A stretch of DNA of 64,000 bases from Sphingopyxis sp. MSC1_008 (lineage in GTDB: Bacteria; Pseudomonadota; Alphaproteobacteria; Sphingomonadales; Sphingomonadaceae), in contig NZ_JALPRD010000006.1 of the NCBI RefSeq assembly GCF_023197165.1, positions 224,380 through 288,379 of the forward strand, in the 5' to 3' direction. Positions 35,323 to 43,454 of the stretch are shown one piece after another. Both the position numbers and the translations under genes were made by a program. The notes below the pieces were generated by a model. It did no database searches. It saw nothing but the letters and a program-made list of their open reading frames with translations, and had not been told where the DNA came from. How positions within the stretch are numbered: the first letter of the stretch is position 1; the number at the start of each line of letters is the position of its first letter.

Positions 35323-35362
35323 AAATTGTTGCAACGATTCCGATTTTTGCCAAAATTGTTGC
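35323..35362. repeat. Direct repeats AAATTGTTGC spaced 30 bp
   Basis: AAATTGTTGC occurs at 35323-35332 and 35353-35362, exactly 30 bp apart (about three helical turns). The site is in the AT-rich 278-base gap between two divergent envelope genes (35251-35528). A regulator could bind both on one face of the DNA. I see no gene in the gap. Confidence 0.45.
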
Positions 35363-35528
35363 GGGATCGTCACAGTGCATTTCGAATCTGACCAGAATCT
35401 GAACGGCCATGCGGCCGAAATTGCCGCGCTTGCGGGGCGGCGACAAGGGCGATAGAGACGCTGGCAATTCCGTTCCGCGCGGCCGATTTTCCACGTCGGA
35501 CGGGCTTCAAGAGATAAGGTGTTATCGC

Positions 35529-35990
35529 ATGTCCCAGCTTTCCGTCCTTGCCACGCTCGGTCGCCGTCCGGCCGCGCTCGCGCTGCTCGGGCTCGCGACG
35601 CTTGGCCTTTCGGCCTGCGCGAACAAGGAACGGCCGCGCGCCGATCTCGCCGCCAGCCAGGTGACGACGATTGGCGTCAACAGCTATTTGTGGCGCGCCT
35701 CGCTCGATGCGCTGTCGTTCATGCCGCTGCTCCAGGCCGATTCGGCCGGCGGCGTCGTGATCACCGACTGGTATGCGAACCCGGCAAACCCGGGCGAGCG
35801 GATGAAGGTTACCGTCTCGATCCTCGACCAGGATCTGCGCGCCGACGCGCTGCGCATCGCGGCCTCGCGCCAGGTGGCGCAGGGCGGCAGCTGGGTCGAC
35901 GCACCCGTGCAGGCGGCGACGGTGCAGAAGCTCGAGGAAATCATCCTCACCCGCGCCCGCGACCTGCGCCGCTCGGCCATCAGGGACTAA
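35529..35990 (+). CDS. DUF3576-domain lipoprotein
   Basis: This 153-residue protein has a lipoprotein signal (LGLSACAN, lipid-modified Cys32). The DUF3576 pattern follows: IGVNSYLWRASLDALSFMPL and GGVVITDWYANP. The family is almost confined to alphaproteobacteria, where it precedes leuS and lptE. That context suggests a role in outer-membrane assembly, but the function is not established. leuS starts 54 bases downstream. Confidence 0.88.
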   Translation: MSQLSVLATLGRRPAALALLGLATLGLSACANKERPRADLAASQVTTIGVNSYLWRASLDALSFMPLLQADSAGGVVITDWYANPANPGERMKVTVSILDQDLRADALRIAASRQVAQGGSWVDAPVQAATVQKLEEIILTRARDLRRSAIRD

Positions 35991-36044
35991 TCCGGCGGCG
36001 CGCCTCGCGTGCCTGCCCACACAGACTAACGGGGTAACCGACGA

Positions 36045-38606
36045 ATGACCCGCGAACCGCGCTTTGGCGCCCTCGCCGCCGACGCCCGCTGGCAAAAGGC
36101 GTGGGAGGCGGCGAACAGCTTTGCCACGACCGATAGCGAAGATCGGCCCAAGGCCTATATCCTCGAGATGTTCCCCTATCCGTCGGGGCGCATTCACATG
36201 GGCCATGTCCGTAACTATGCGATGGGCGACGTGCTCGCGCGCTTTAAGCGGATGACGGGCCATGACGTGCTGCATCCGATGGGGTGGGATGCGTTCGGCA
36301 TGCCCGCAGAAAATGCCGCGATGGAAAAGGGCGTCCACCCCGGTGGCTGGACGCGCGACAATATCGCGTCGATGCGCGCGCAGCTGAAGCGCCTCGGCCT
36401 TGCGATCGACTGGAGCCGCGAGCTCGCGACGTGCGAGCCCGATTATTACGGGCAGGAACAGTCCTTGTTCCTCGACCTGTTCGCCGCGGGGCTCGTCACG
36501 CGCAAGCACAGCTATGTGAACTGGGACCCCGTCGACATGACGGTGCTCGCGAACGAGCAGGTGATCGACGGCCGCGGCTGGCGTTCGGGCGCGCTCGTCG
36601 AAAAGAAAAAGCTGTCGCAGTGGTTCCTCAAGATCACCGACTTCGCCGACGAACTGCTCGAAGGGCTGGGCGCGCTCGACAGCTGGCCCGACAAGGTGCG
36701 GCTGATGCAGGAAAACTGGATCGGCAAGTCGCAGGGGCTCGAATTCAGTTTCAAGCTGGCGGGCGGCGCGGCCGGCTTCGACGTCTTCACGACGCGCCCC
36801 GACACGCTGTACGGCGCGAGCTTCGCGGCGATCTCGCCCGACCATCCGCTCGCCGAGCGGCTGGCGAAGGATTCGCCCGAACTCGCGGCGTTCATCGAGG
36901 ACTGCCGCCGTCAGGGCACCGCCGCCGAACAGATCGACACCGCCGAGAAGATGGGCTTCGACACCGGCATCGCGGTCGAGCATCCGCTCGACCCGAACTG
37001 GCACCTGCCCGTCTGGGTCGTGAACTATGTGCTGATGGACTATGGCACCGGCGCGATCTTTGGCTGTCCCGCGCACGACCAGCGCGACCTCGACTTCGCG
37101 CATAAATATGAACTGCCGGTCTATCGCGTCATCGCCGATGGCGACGAGACCGAACAGCATTTCACCGGCGACGAAGCCTACACCGGTCCCGGCAAGCTGG
37201 TGAACAGCCATTTCCTCGACGGCATGGGCATCGACGAGGCCAAGGCCGCCGTCATCACGCGCGCCGAACATGAAGGCTGGGGCAAGGGCACGACCGTGTG
37301 GCGCCTCCGCGACTGGGGCGTCTCGCGCCAGCGTTACTGGGGCACCCCGATTCCGTTCATCCACTGCGATGCGTGCGGCACCGTGCCGGTTCCCAAGAAC
37401 CAGCTCCCCGTCATCCTGCCCGAGGATGTCGATTTCTCGGTCCCCGGCAATCCGCTCGACCGCCATCCGACGTGGAAGCATGTTGCGTGCCCGAGCTGCG
37501 GCGGCGAAGCGGTGCGCGAAACCGACACACTCGACACCTTCGTCGATTCGAGCTGGTATTTCCTGCGCTTCGCGAGCTCGCCGTCGGACAAGCCGTTCGA
37601 TCCCGAGGTGATCCGCCGCTGGCTGCCGGTCGACCAATATATCGGCGGCATCGAGCATGCGATCCTTCACCTGCTCTACGCGCGCTTCTGGACGCGCGCG
37701 CTCAAGCATATGGGCATGATCGACATCGCCGAGCCGTTCGCGAGCCTGTTCACGCAGGGCATGGTGACGCACGAAACATATTCCATGTTACTGCACGAGG
37801 ATGTCGGCGACAGAGAGGTGTTTTTCAGCCCCGCCGAAGTTGAGTGGCACGATGGCAAGCCTTATGTTGAAGGCAATTATCCGCAAGCCCCGCTGCACGT
37901 CGGTCGCGTGATAAAAATGTCGAAGTCGAAGAAGAATGTCGTCGATCCCGACGCGATCCTCGACCAATATGGCGCCGACGCTGCGCGCTGGTTCATGCTG
38001 TCTGACAGTCCGCCCGAGCGCGACCTGCCGTGGAGCGAGGCAGGGATCGAGGGCGCGTGGCGTTTCGTCCAGCGCCTGTGGCGGATCTTCGGCGACACCG
38101 AAAATGCCGGTGACGGCGGTGAAGACAAGGCGCTCGCGCGGAAGCTGCATCAGACGATCGCCGGCGTTGCCGCCGACATCGAGGCGCTCGGCTTCAACAA
38201 GGCCGTCGCCAAGGTCCATGCGCTCGCGAACGAGATCGAGAAAGCGAAACCCTCGGCGACCCGCGCCGAGGCGTGCCGTACCCTCATCCTGCTCGTCGCA
38301 CCGATGCTGCCGCATCTCGCCGAAGAGGCGTGGGCCGCGCTTCCTGCCGGCGAGCGCACGACCGCGATGATTGCCGATGCCGCATGGCCCGCCGCCGATC
38401 CGGTACTGCTCGTCGATGACGAGGTGACAATCGCGATCCAGATGGCGGGTAAGCTGCGCGATACGATGACGCTCGCCAAAGGTCTCGATAAGGATACTGT
38501 GGAAGCCGCGGCGCTCGCGCGCCCGCGGATCGTCGAACTGCTCGCTGGCGCCGCGCCGAAGAAGGTCATTGTGGTCCCCGACCGTTTGGTGAATATCGTT
38601 CCCTGA
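36045..38606 (+). CDS. leuS: Leucyl-tRNA synthetase
   Basis: This 853-residue class I synthetase charges tRNA-Leu. The HIGH-type motif HMGH is at 51-54, the CP1 editing domain with the T-rich [11 protein letters not shown] lies near 245, and KMSKS is at about 624-628. The length is normal. Its stop overlaps the lptE start (TGATG), so lptE translation is coupled to it. It is the second gene of the DUF3576-leuS-lptE-holA operon. Confidence 0.98.
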   Translation: MTREPRFGALAADARWQKAWEAANSFATTDSEDRPKAYILEMFPYPSGRIHMGHVRNYAMGDVLARFKRMTGHDVLHPMGWDAFGMPAENAAMEKGVHPGGWTRDNIASMRAQLKRLGLAIDWSRELATCEPDYYGQEQSLFLDLFAAGLVTRKHSYVNWDPVDMTVLANEQVIDGRGWRSGALVEKKKLSQWFLKITDFADELLEGLGALDSWPDKVRLMQENWIGKSQGLEFSFKLAGGAAGFDVFTTRPDTLYGASFAAISPDHPLAERLAKDSPELAAFIEDCRRQGTAAEQIDTAEKMGFDTGIAVEHPLDPNWHLPVWVVNYVLMDYGTGAIFGCPAHDQRDLDFAHKYELPVYRVIADGDETEQHFTGDEAYTGPGKLVNSHFLDGMGIDEAKAAVITRAEHEGWGKGTTVWRLRDWGVSRQRYWGTPIPFIHCDACGTVPVPKNQLPVILPEDVDFSVPGNPLDRHPTWKHVACPSCGGEAVRETDTLDTFVDSSWYFLRFASSPSDKPFDPEVIRRWLPVDQYIGGIEHAILHLLYARFWTRALKHMGMIDIAEPFASLFTQGMVTHETYSMLLHEDVGDREVFFSPAEVEWHDGKPYVEGNYPQAPLHVGRVIKMSKSKKNVVDPDAILDQYGADAARWFMLSDSPPERDLPWSEAGIEGAWRFVQRLWRIFGDTENAGDGGEDKALARKLHQTIAGVAADIEALGFNKAVAKVHALANEIEKAKPSATRAEACRTLILLVAPMLPHLAEEAWAALPAGERTTAMIADAAWPAADPVLLVDDEVTIAIQMAGKLRDTMTLAKGLDKDTVEAAALARPRIVELLAGAAPKKVIVVPDRLVNIVP

Positions 38607-39154
38607 TGCGTTTGCTTCTCACCTCCTGCCTCGCGGCCGCCTCGCTGACCATCGGCGGCTGCGGGCTGCGTCCCTTGTATGCGAACGGCAGCAAGGGGGC
38701 GGTGGCGCAAGTGCTCGCCGACGTCGACGTCGCGGCGATCGAGGGGCATAGTGGCTGGCTCGTCCGCAACGCGCTCCGCGACCGGCTGCAGGCGACGCAG
38801 GGCGGCGCGGGCGCAGGCAAGCGCCTCCGCCTCGACGTGCGGCTCGAAGATTCGATCACCGGCTTCGGCGTCCGCGCCGACGATGCGGTGACGCGCGAAC
38901 GCCGCACGCTGCGCGCGCGCTACCAGCTCGTCGACGCCGCGACCGGCGAAGTGCTGCTCGACGCGACGGCCTTCTCCGACGCGGGGATCGACGTCGTCGG
39001 CAGCGAATATGCGACCATCGCCGCCGAAACCTCGGCGCTCGAACGCCTCGCCTCGGCGGTCGCCGACCAGATCGTCGCGCGCCTCGCCGTCTTCGCGAAC
39101 CGTGGCGGCGGACAACCGGCCGCCGCACCCGCCCCGACCCCCGCAGGGCAATGA
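38606..39154 (+). CDS. lptE: LPS-assembly lipoprotein LptE
   Basis: This 182-residue protein has a lipobox (IGGC, Cys19) followed by the LptE start GLRPLY. It plugs the LptD barrel in the outer membrane and helps insert LPS. The middle holds two strands with an intervening region (RRTLRARYQLVDAATGEVLLD) and a Pro-rich C-terminal tail. It overlaps leuS by 1 base and holA by 4 bases. It works with LptB, encoded 36 kb away. Confidence 0.92.
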   Translation: MRLLLTSCLAAASLTIGGCGLRPLYANGSKGAVAQVLADVDVAAIEGHSGWLVRNALRDRLQATQGGAGAGKRLRLDVRLEDSITGFGVRADDAVTRERRTLRARYQLVDAATGEVLLDATAFSDAGIDVVGSEYATIAAETSALERLASAVADQIVARLAVFANRGGGQPAAAPAPTPAGQ

Positions 39155-40182
39155 AGAGCGTCAAGCCGCAGGAACTCGAACGCCTCTCGCGCCTCGACCC
39201 CGCGGTTCGTTTCACGCTCCTCACTGGCCCCGACGAAGCGACGATGGAAGCCGTCGCGAGCCATTTGATCGGGCTCGCGGGCAAGGATGCCGAACGGCTC
39301 GACCTTTCGGGATCGCAGCTGTCGCAGGACCCGTCGCTGCTCGCCGCCGAAGCCGCATCGATGTCGCTTTTCTCGTCGGCGCGCGTGATCCGGGTCGAAC
39401 TGTCGGGCAGCGGCGACGACGGCCTCGCGGCGGTCGAGGCGCTGCTTGCCGCCGATACCTTCATCAATCCGGTGATCGCGACCGGTGCCTCGGTCACCGC
39501 CAAGTCGAAACTCGTCAAACTCGTCGAAGGCTCGGATCATGCCGTCGCTGCGATCTGCTACCAGCCCGACCGGCGTGCGCTCGTCGGCATCGCGATGGGC
39601 GCGGGGCAGGAACAGGGGCTGCGCCTCGCCAATGCCGAGGCGCAGTTGCTCGTCGACCTCGTCTCGGGCGACCAGGCGCTGATGCGGCGCGAGATCGAGA
39701 AGATCGCGCTCTACCTCGACGCGGGGCCCGACCGCCAGCGGCAGGTGACCGCGGCCGACATCGCCGCGCTCGGCGCCGCGACGCACGAGGAGGATGTCAG
39801 CGAGTGCATCAACGTCGCGCTCGGCGGCAAGGTGCGCGAAATGCCCGAGATGCTGGCCAAGGCGACCGCGGTCGGCGTCGCCGAAATCCGCATCATCCGC
39901 GCGCTCGCGATCCGCGCGATGGCGCTCGCGCGCCTGCGCGCCGAGGTCGACGGCGGCGCGCACCCCGCGACCGTGGTATCGGCGCGTACCAGCGGGATTT
40001 TCTGGAAAGAGCGCGACGCGGTTACCGCGCAGCTCCACATCTGGGATTCGGTCCGCATCGCGCGGCTGATGAGCCGGTTGCTCGACTGCGAACGCGCGCT
40101 CAAGGCGTCGGGCACCGCGGGCGCGGTGCTGTTCCGCAAGCTGATGACCGACATCGCGCACCAGGCCGCGCGGGCGCGATAG
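39151..40182 (+). CDS. holA: DNA polymerase III subunit delta
   Basis: This 343-residue clamp-loader subunit opens the beta clamp. It has the AAA+ fold without an active Walker A. Family features include FTLLTGPDEATMEAV, SLFSSARVIRVELSG and LVDLVSGDQALMRREIEKIALYL. The start ATG overlaps the lptE stop (ATGA). It ends the operon; a large inverted repeat lies 19 bases after the stop. Confidence 0.93.
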   Translation: MKSVKPQELERLSRLDPAVRFTLLTGPDEATMEAVASHLIGLAGKDAERLDLSGSQLSQDPSLLAAEAASMSLFSSARVIRVELSGSGDDGLAAVEALLAADTFINPVIATGASVTAKSKLVKLVEGSDHAVAAICYQPDRRALVGIAMGAGQEQGLRLANAEAQLLVDLVSGDQALMRREIEKIALYLDAGPDRQRQVTAADIAALGAATHEEDVSECINVALGGKVREMPEMLAKATAVGVAEIRIIRALAIRAMALARLRAEVDGGAHPATVVSARTSGIFWKERDAVTAQLHIWDSVRIARLMSRLLDCERALKASGTAGAVLFRKLMTDIAHQAARAR

Positions 40183-40200
40183 GGTCAGGCCGTTAGCGAC

Positions 40201-40312
40201 CGTTAGTTGCTGTTCCCCGGCGAAGGCCGGGGTCCAGAGCGCAATCAGCAAACGCTGCTCTCGAACGCCCTGGGCCCCGGCTTTCGCCGGGGAACAGGAG
40301 TTACAGCTAACG
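40201..40312. repeat. Large inverted repeat after holA
   Basis: Left arm 40211-40237 and right arm 40270-40296 match at about 25 of 27 bases (TGTTCCCCGGCGAA type). Outer CGTTAG (40201-40206) and CTAACG (40307-40312) extend the symmetry. It lies between convergent holA and the TonB receptor gene. It looks like a dispersed intergenic palindrome and may end transcripts. A further CCTCCCC/GGGGAGG hairpin follows at about 40397-40417. Confidence 0.75.
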
Positions 40313-40427
40313 TCCGCTCACCACCCCAAAGCCGACATCACCCAAAGGAAAGGGCCTGACGCGACAGTGCCCGGCCGCGGCAGGCCCTCCCTACGCCCTC
40401 CCCAAAGCGGGGAGGGGGAGAGACCGG

Positions 40428-43211
40428 TCAGAACTGGCCGCGCAATGTCACCCCGTACGTGCGCGGTTCGCCGGGGAAGCCGACGAAGAGCTGGTTCGCG
40501 GTGCCCGCGAGCCCCGACGAAGCGGGGGCCGCGACGGCGCGGAAGGTGCCGCCGCCCTGCAGCGGCATGTCGGCGCCGATCTGGTAATATCTCTTGTTGA
40601 GCAGATTCTGGCCCCACAGCTCGACGCCCCAGCGCCGGTCGGGCCCATAAAGGCCGATGCGGCCGTTGAAGATCGCGAAACCGTCCTGGACCTTTTCGAC
40701 ATCGAGGTCGGACCCGGTGTTGGTGTCGCTTTGCAGGCGCGTGTCGAGATAGACGAGCGCGCTCATCCCCGAACTGCCGATCGGCGGCGTCCAGCTGATC
40801 CCCGCGGTCGCGACATAGCGCGGCGCGTTCGACACGCCGCGGCCGGGAAGCTGGAACAGCACCGGCGATAGCGGCCGCCCGCCCGTACCCACCAGATTGC
40901 GGCGATAGAGGGTGTCGACCCAGGTCAGCCCCATATTGACCGACACATAGCGCGCGGGCCGCAGGAACGCCTCGATCTCGACCCCCTTCGACCGCACGCC
41001 GGGCTTCAGCCGGTCGGACGGGCAGGCGCCGGTCGCCGCCAACCCGTCGGAATCGGCGCCGTTCAGATCGTCCTTGCACGCCTGGATGTTGGTGACCTCG
41101 AAATTGACGCCGTTGAAGGTGTTGAGCTGGTAATTGCTATATTCCTGGTAGAAAGCGGCGACATTGACGTCGATCCCGGGGCCGTCCCATTTGATGCCGA
41201 GTTCATAGGCGTCGACCTTTTCGCTCGCGAATTGCAGGTCGCTCGCCTCGGGCCGGCCGTTGCCGGGGGTGTTGGCGGCGAGCGCCAGCCGCCCGGCGCA
41301 GAGCGTGTCAAAGGCCGTGTTGCACGTCCGGTCGAGCGCCGAGAAATCGAGGTTGAAGCCCCCGGCCTTATAGCCCTTCGATGCCGACCCATAGACGAGC
41401 CATTCGGGGGCGGGTTTCCAGCTCAGCACCGCGGTTCCGGTCCATTCATTGTCCTTGAACTTCGTCCCCGCGGTGCCGCGCGGCAGGTCGGGCGCGGTGC
41501 TGTTGATCACGCACGGCAGGGTCGCGAGTGACTGGAAGGGCGAGTTGACGATCAGCGGGCAGATCGCATTATTGAAATTCGCGTCGGCATCCAATGTCTT
41601 GCGCTCGCTCGTATAGCGCGCGCCGATCGTGAAGGTCAGCACGTCGGGGACGATGTCGAAGCTGTTGTGCGTAAAGACCGCGAAGTTGCGGCTGCGCTGC
41701 GCAAAGGTCGATCCCTGGTTGCCGGTGCCGTTGATCGCGAGCGCCGGCTGGCCGAGCGCCGCGGCGAGCGAGCCGAAGCCCGGCCGCGCCGGATTGGCGA
41801 TCAGCGCCTGCAGCAGCGTCCGCGTCGCGCCGGGGGGCAGCACCGCGATCGTCCCCTGCACCACCGGTACGTTCACGCACGAAGGGTTGGACGGCAGCAC
41901 CGCCGAGGGCAGCGCGCTCGCGAAGAGCAGGCAGTTGGCGAATTGTTCGTAGTTGTTGCCATAAACAATGTCGTCGTCGACATCGAGTTTCTCGTTCGCA
42001 TAATAGCCGCCGACCAGCCAGTCGAGCCGCCCGTCGAACGCTTCGCCCTGCAACCGGACTTCCTGCGTGAAGAGCCGGAAGCGGCGGTCGAGGTCGGTGC
42101 GGCGCAGCACGTCGAGCGCACTGAAATCGGCATCCTGGCCCTGCGCATTCTTGTAATCGCGATAGGCGGTGATCGAGGTCAATGTCGCCGCGCCAAGCTC
42201 CCAGCCGAGCTCGCCCGACACGCCCCAGTCCTTGGTATCCGAGCGATAGGTGACCCCGGGCGTCGTCGACTGGCGCCGGACGAAGGGCGTTCCCGTCGGC
42301 GGCGCCTGATGGTTCGCGCCCAAGGCTTGGAGGATCGGCAACAGCGTATTGGCCGATGCGACGGGAAAGCCGTCGGGGCCGCGCGCCAGGTTGCGCACGG
42401 GATTGAGCAGGACGCCGCCGCAGCAATTTTCGTTGCGCTTGCTGTAATCGGCGATCAGGCGGAATTTCAGCGTCTCGCTCGGTTCGAACAGCAACTGCCC
42501 GCGCACCAGCCAGCGGTCGCGGTCGTTGATGTCGGGCTCGCCGGGCGTCGCGTTGGCGATGAAACCGTCGCGCTTCTGCCAGACGCCGTCGAGCCGCGCC
42601 GCCACTTTGTCGCCCAGCGGCGCATTGATCATGCCGTCGACGCGCCAATAATCGTAATTGCCATAGGATATCGAACCCTTGGCGCCGAAGCGGCCAAGCT
42701 CGGGGCCTTTGGTGACGATGTTGATCAGCCCCGCGGTCGAGTTGCGCCCGAACAAGGTGCCCTGCGGTCCGCGCAGCACCTCGACGCGTTCGATGTCGCC
42801 GAGTTCGGACAGGCCGACGCCCGTGCGGCTGCGATAAACGCCGTCGATGAACAGCCCGACCGACGATTCGAGGCCGGGATTTTCGCCGACCGTGCCGATG
42901 CCGCGGATGCGCGCCGTAAAATTGACCTCGCTCGTCGCGCCCGACACGAGCAGCGACGGGGCGACCTGCCCCAGCGCACGCACGTCGGTCGCACCGGTCT
43001 TTTCCAGCGTCTCGCCGGTGACCGCCGAGACCGCGATCGGGACATCGGACAGCGCCTCGCTGCGCCGCGTCGCGGTGACGATGATCGTTTCGTCGTTCGC
43101 CTCGGCGCCGGCATCCTGTGCCGTGGCAGGCGCGGCCCACAGGGCGATTACAAGCGGCAGGCCCGCGGCGCTGGCGCGCAGCAGGCGGATATGGCGGGAA
43201 CAGTTTTTCAT
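40428..43211 (-). CDS. TonB-dependent receptor 1
   Basis: This 927-residue outer-membrane importer has a signal peptide (about 1-32, ending ATAQ). A TonB box-like DETIIVTATRR is near 40, and the plug domain carries GIGTVGENPGLES and LRGPQGTLFGRNSTAGLINI. A 22-strand barrel follows and ends YGVTLRGQF with the terminal Phe. The substrate is unknown; no biosynthesis, esterase or ABC genes are adjacent. It is clearly paralogous to the next receptor. No Fur box was found upstream, so iron control is not supported. Confidence 0.92.
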   Translation of the reverse strand: MKNCSRHIRLLRASAAGLPLVIALWAAPATAQDAGAEANDETIIVTATRRSEALSDVPIAVSAVTGETLEKTGATDVRALGQVAPSLLVSGATSEVNFTARIRGIGTVGENPGLESSVGLFIDGVYRSRTGVGLSELGDIERVEVLRGPQGTLFGRNSTAGLINIVTKGPELGRFGAKGSISYGNYDYWRVDGMINAPLGDKVAARLDGVWQKRDGFIANATPGEPDINDRDRWLVRGQLLFEPSETLKFRLIADYSKRNENCCGGVLLNPVRNLARGPDGFPVASANTLLPILQALGANHQAPPTGTPFVRRQSTTPGVTYRSDTKDWGVSGELGWELGAATLTSITAYRDYKNAQGQDADFSALDVLRRTDLDRRFRLFTQEVRLQGEAFDGRLDWLVGGYYANEKLDVDDDIVYGNNYEQFANCLLFASALPSAVLPSNPSCVNVPVVQGTIAVLPPGATRTLLQALIANPARPGFGSLAAALGQPALAINGTGNQGSTFAQRSRNFAVFTHNSFDIVPDVLTFTIGARYTSERKTLDADANFNNAICPLIVNSPFQSLATLPCVINSTAPDLPRGTAGTKFKDNEWTGTAVLSWKPAPEWLVYGSASKGYKAGGFNLDFSALDRTCNTAFDTLCAGRLALAANTPGNGRPEASDLQFASEKVDAYELGIKWDGPGIDVNVAAFYQEYSNYQLNTFNGVNFEVTNIQACKDDLNGADSDGLAATGACPSDRLKPGVRSKGVEIEAFLRPARYVSVNMGLTWVDTLYRRNLVGTGGRPLSPVLFQLPGRGVSNAPRYVATAGISWTPPIGSSGMSALVYLDTRLQSDTNTGSDLDVEKVQDGFAIFNGRIGLYGPDRRWGVELWGQNLLNKRYYQIGADMPLQGGGTFRAVAAPASSGLAGTANQLFVGFPGEPRTYGVTLRGQF

Positions 43212-43355
43212 GGGTTTGGCCCTCCTCCACAGGTGTTTTTTCGCGGGAGAGCGTCACGATATTCTATTTGCGCAGCAGCCTATCATGACCGGGCCGCGCC
43301 AAGCCAGTGCAAGCCCGATCGGTAACCTCATTGTCCGGCGTGCCGCGTCATTTAT

Positions 43356-43376
43356 GTCACAGCTGTCAGATGTGAC
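43356..43376. promoter_or_regulatory. Inverted repeat upstream of TonB receptor 1
   Basis: GTCACA (43356-43361) and TGTGAC (43371-43376) are inverted around a 9-base spacer. They lie 145 bases upstream of receptor 1 and just after the receptor 2 terminator. A regulator-binding role is possible; the rest of the 43212-43402 gap shows nothing clear. Confidence 0.3.
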
Positions 43377-43393
43377 GGGTTGACTTGCCCGGC

Positions 43394-43431
43394 CAAAAGA
43401 AAGGGGGCGGAACAACATGTGTCCCGCCCCC
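43394..43431 (-). terminator. Terminator of TonB receptor 2
   Basis: GGGGGCGG (43403-43410) and CCGCCCCC (43424-43431) form an 8-bp stem. On the minus strand it is followed by TTTCTTTT. It lies 24 bases after the receptor 2 stop codon and separates the two receptor genes. Confidence 0.75.
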
Positions 43432-43454
43432 GATGGTCCGTAATTCGCTGCTGC

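Noticed and set aside
35370..37772. Minus-strand open frame of 800 codons opposite leuS
   Set aside because: It lies opposite the complete leuS gene, has Arg/His/Asp-rich composition typical of GC-rich antisense shadows, and shows no family motif.
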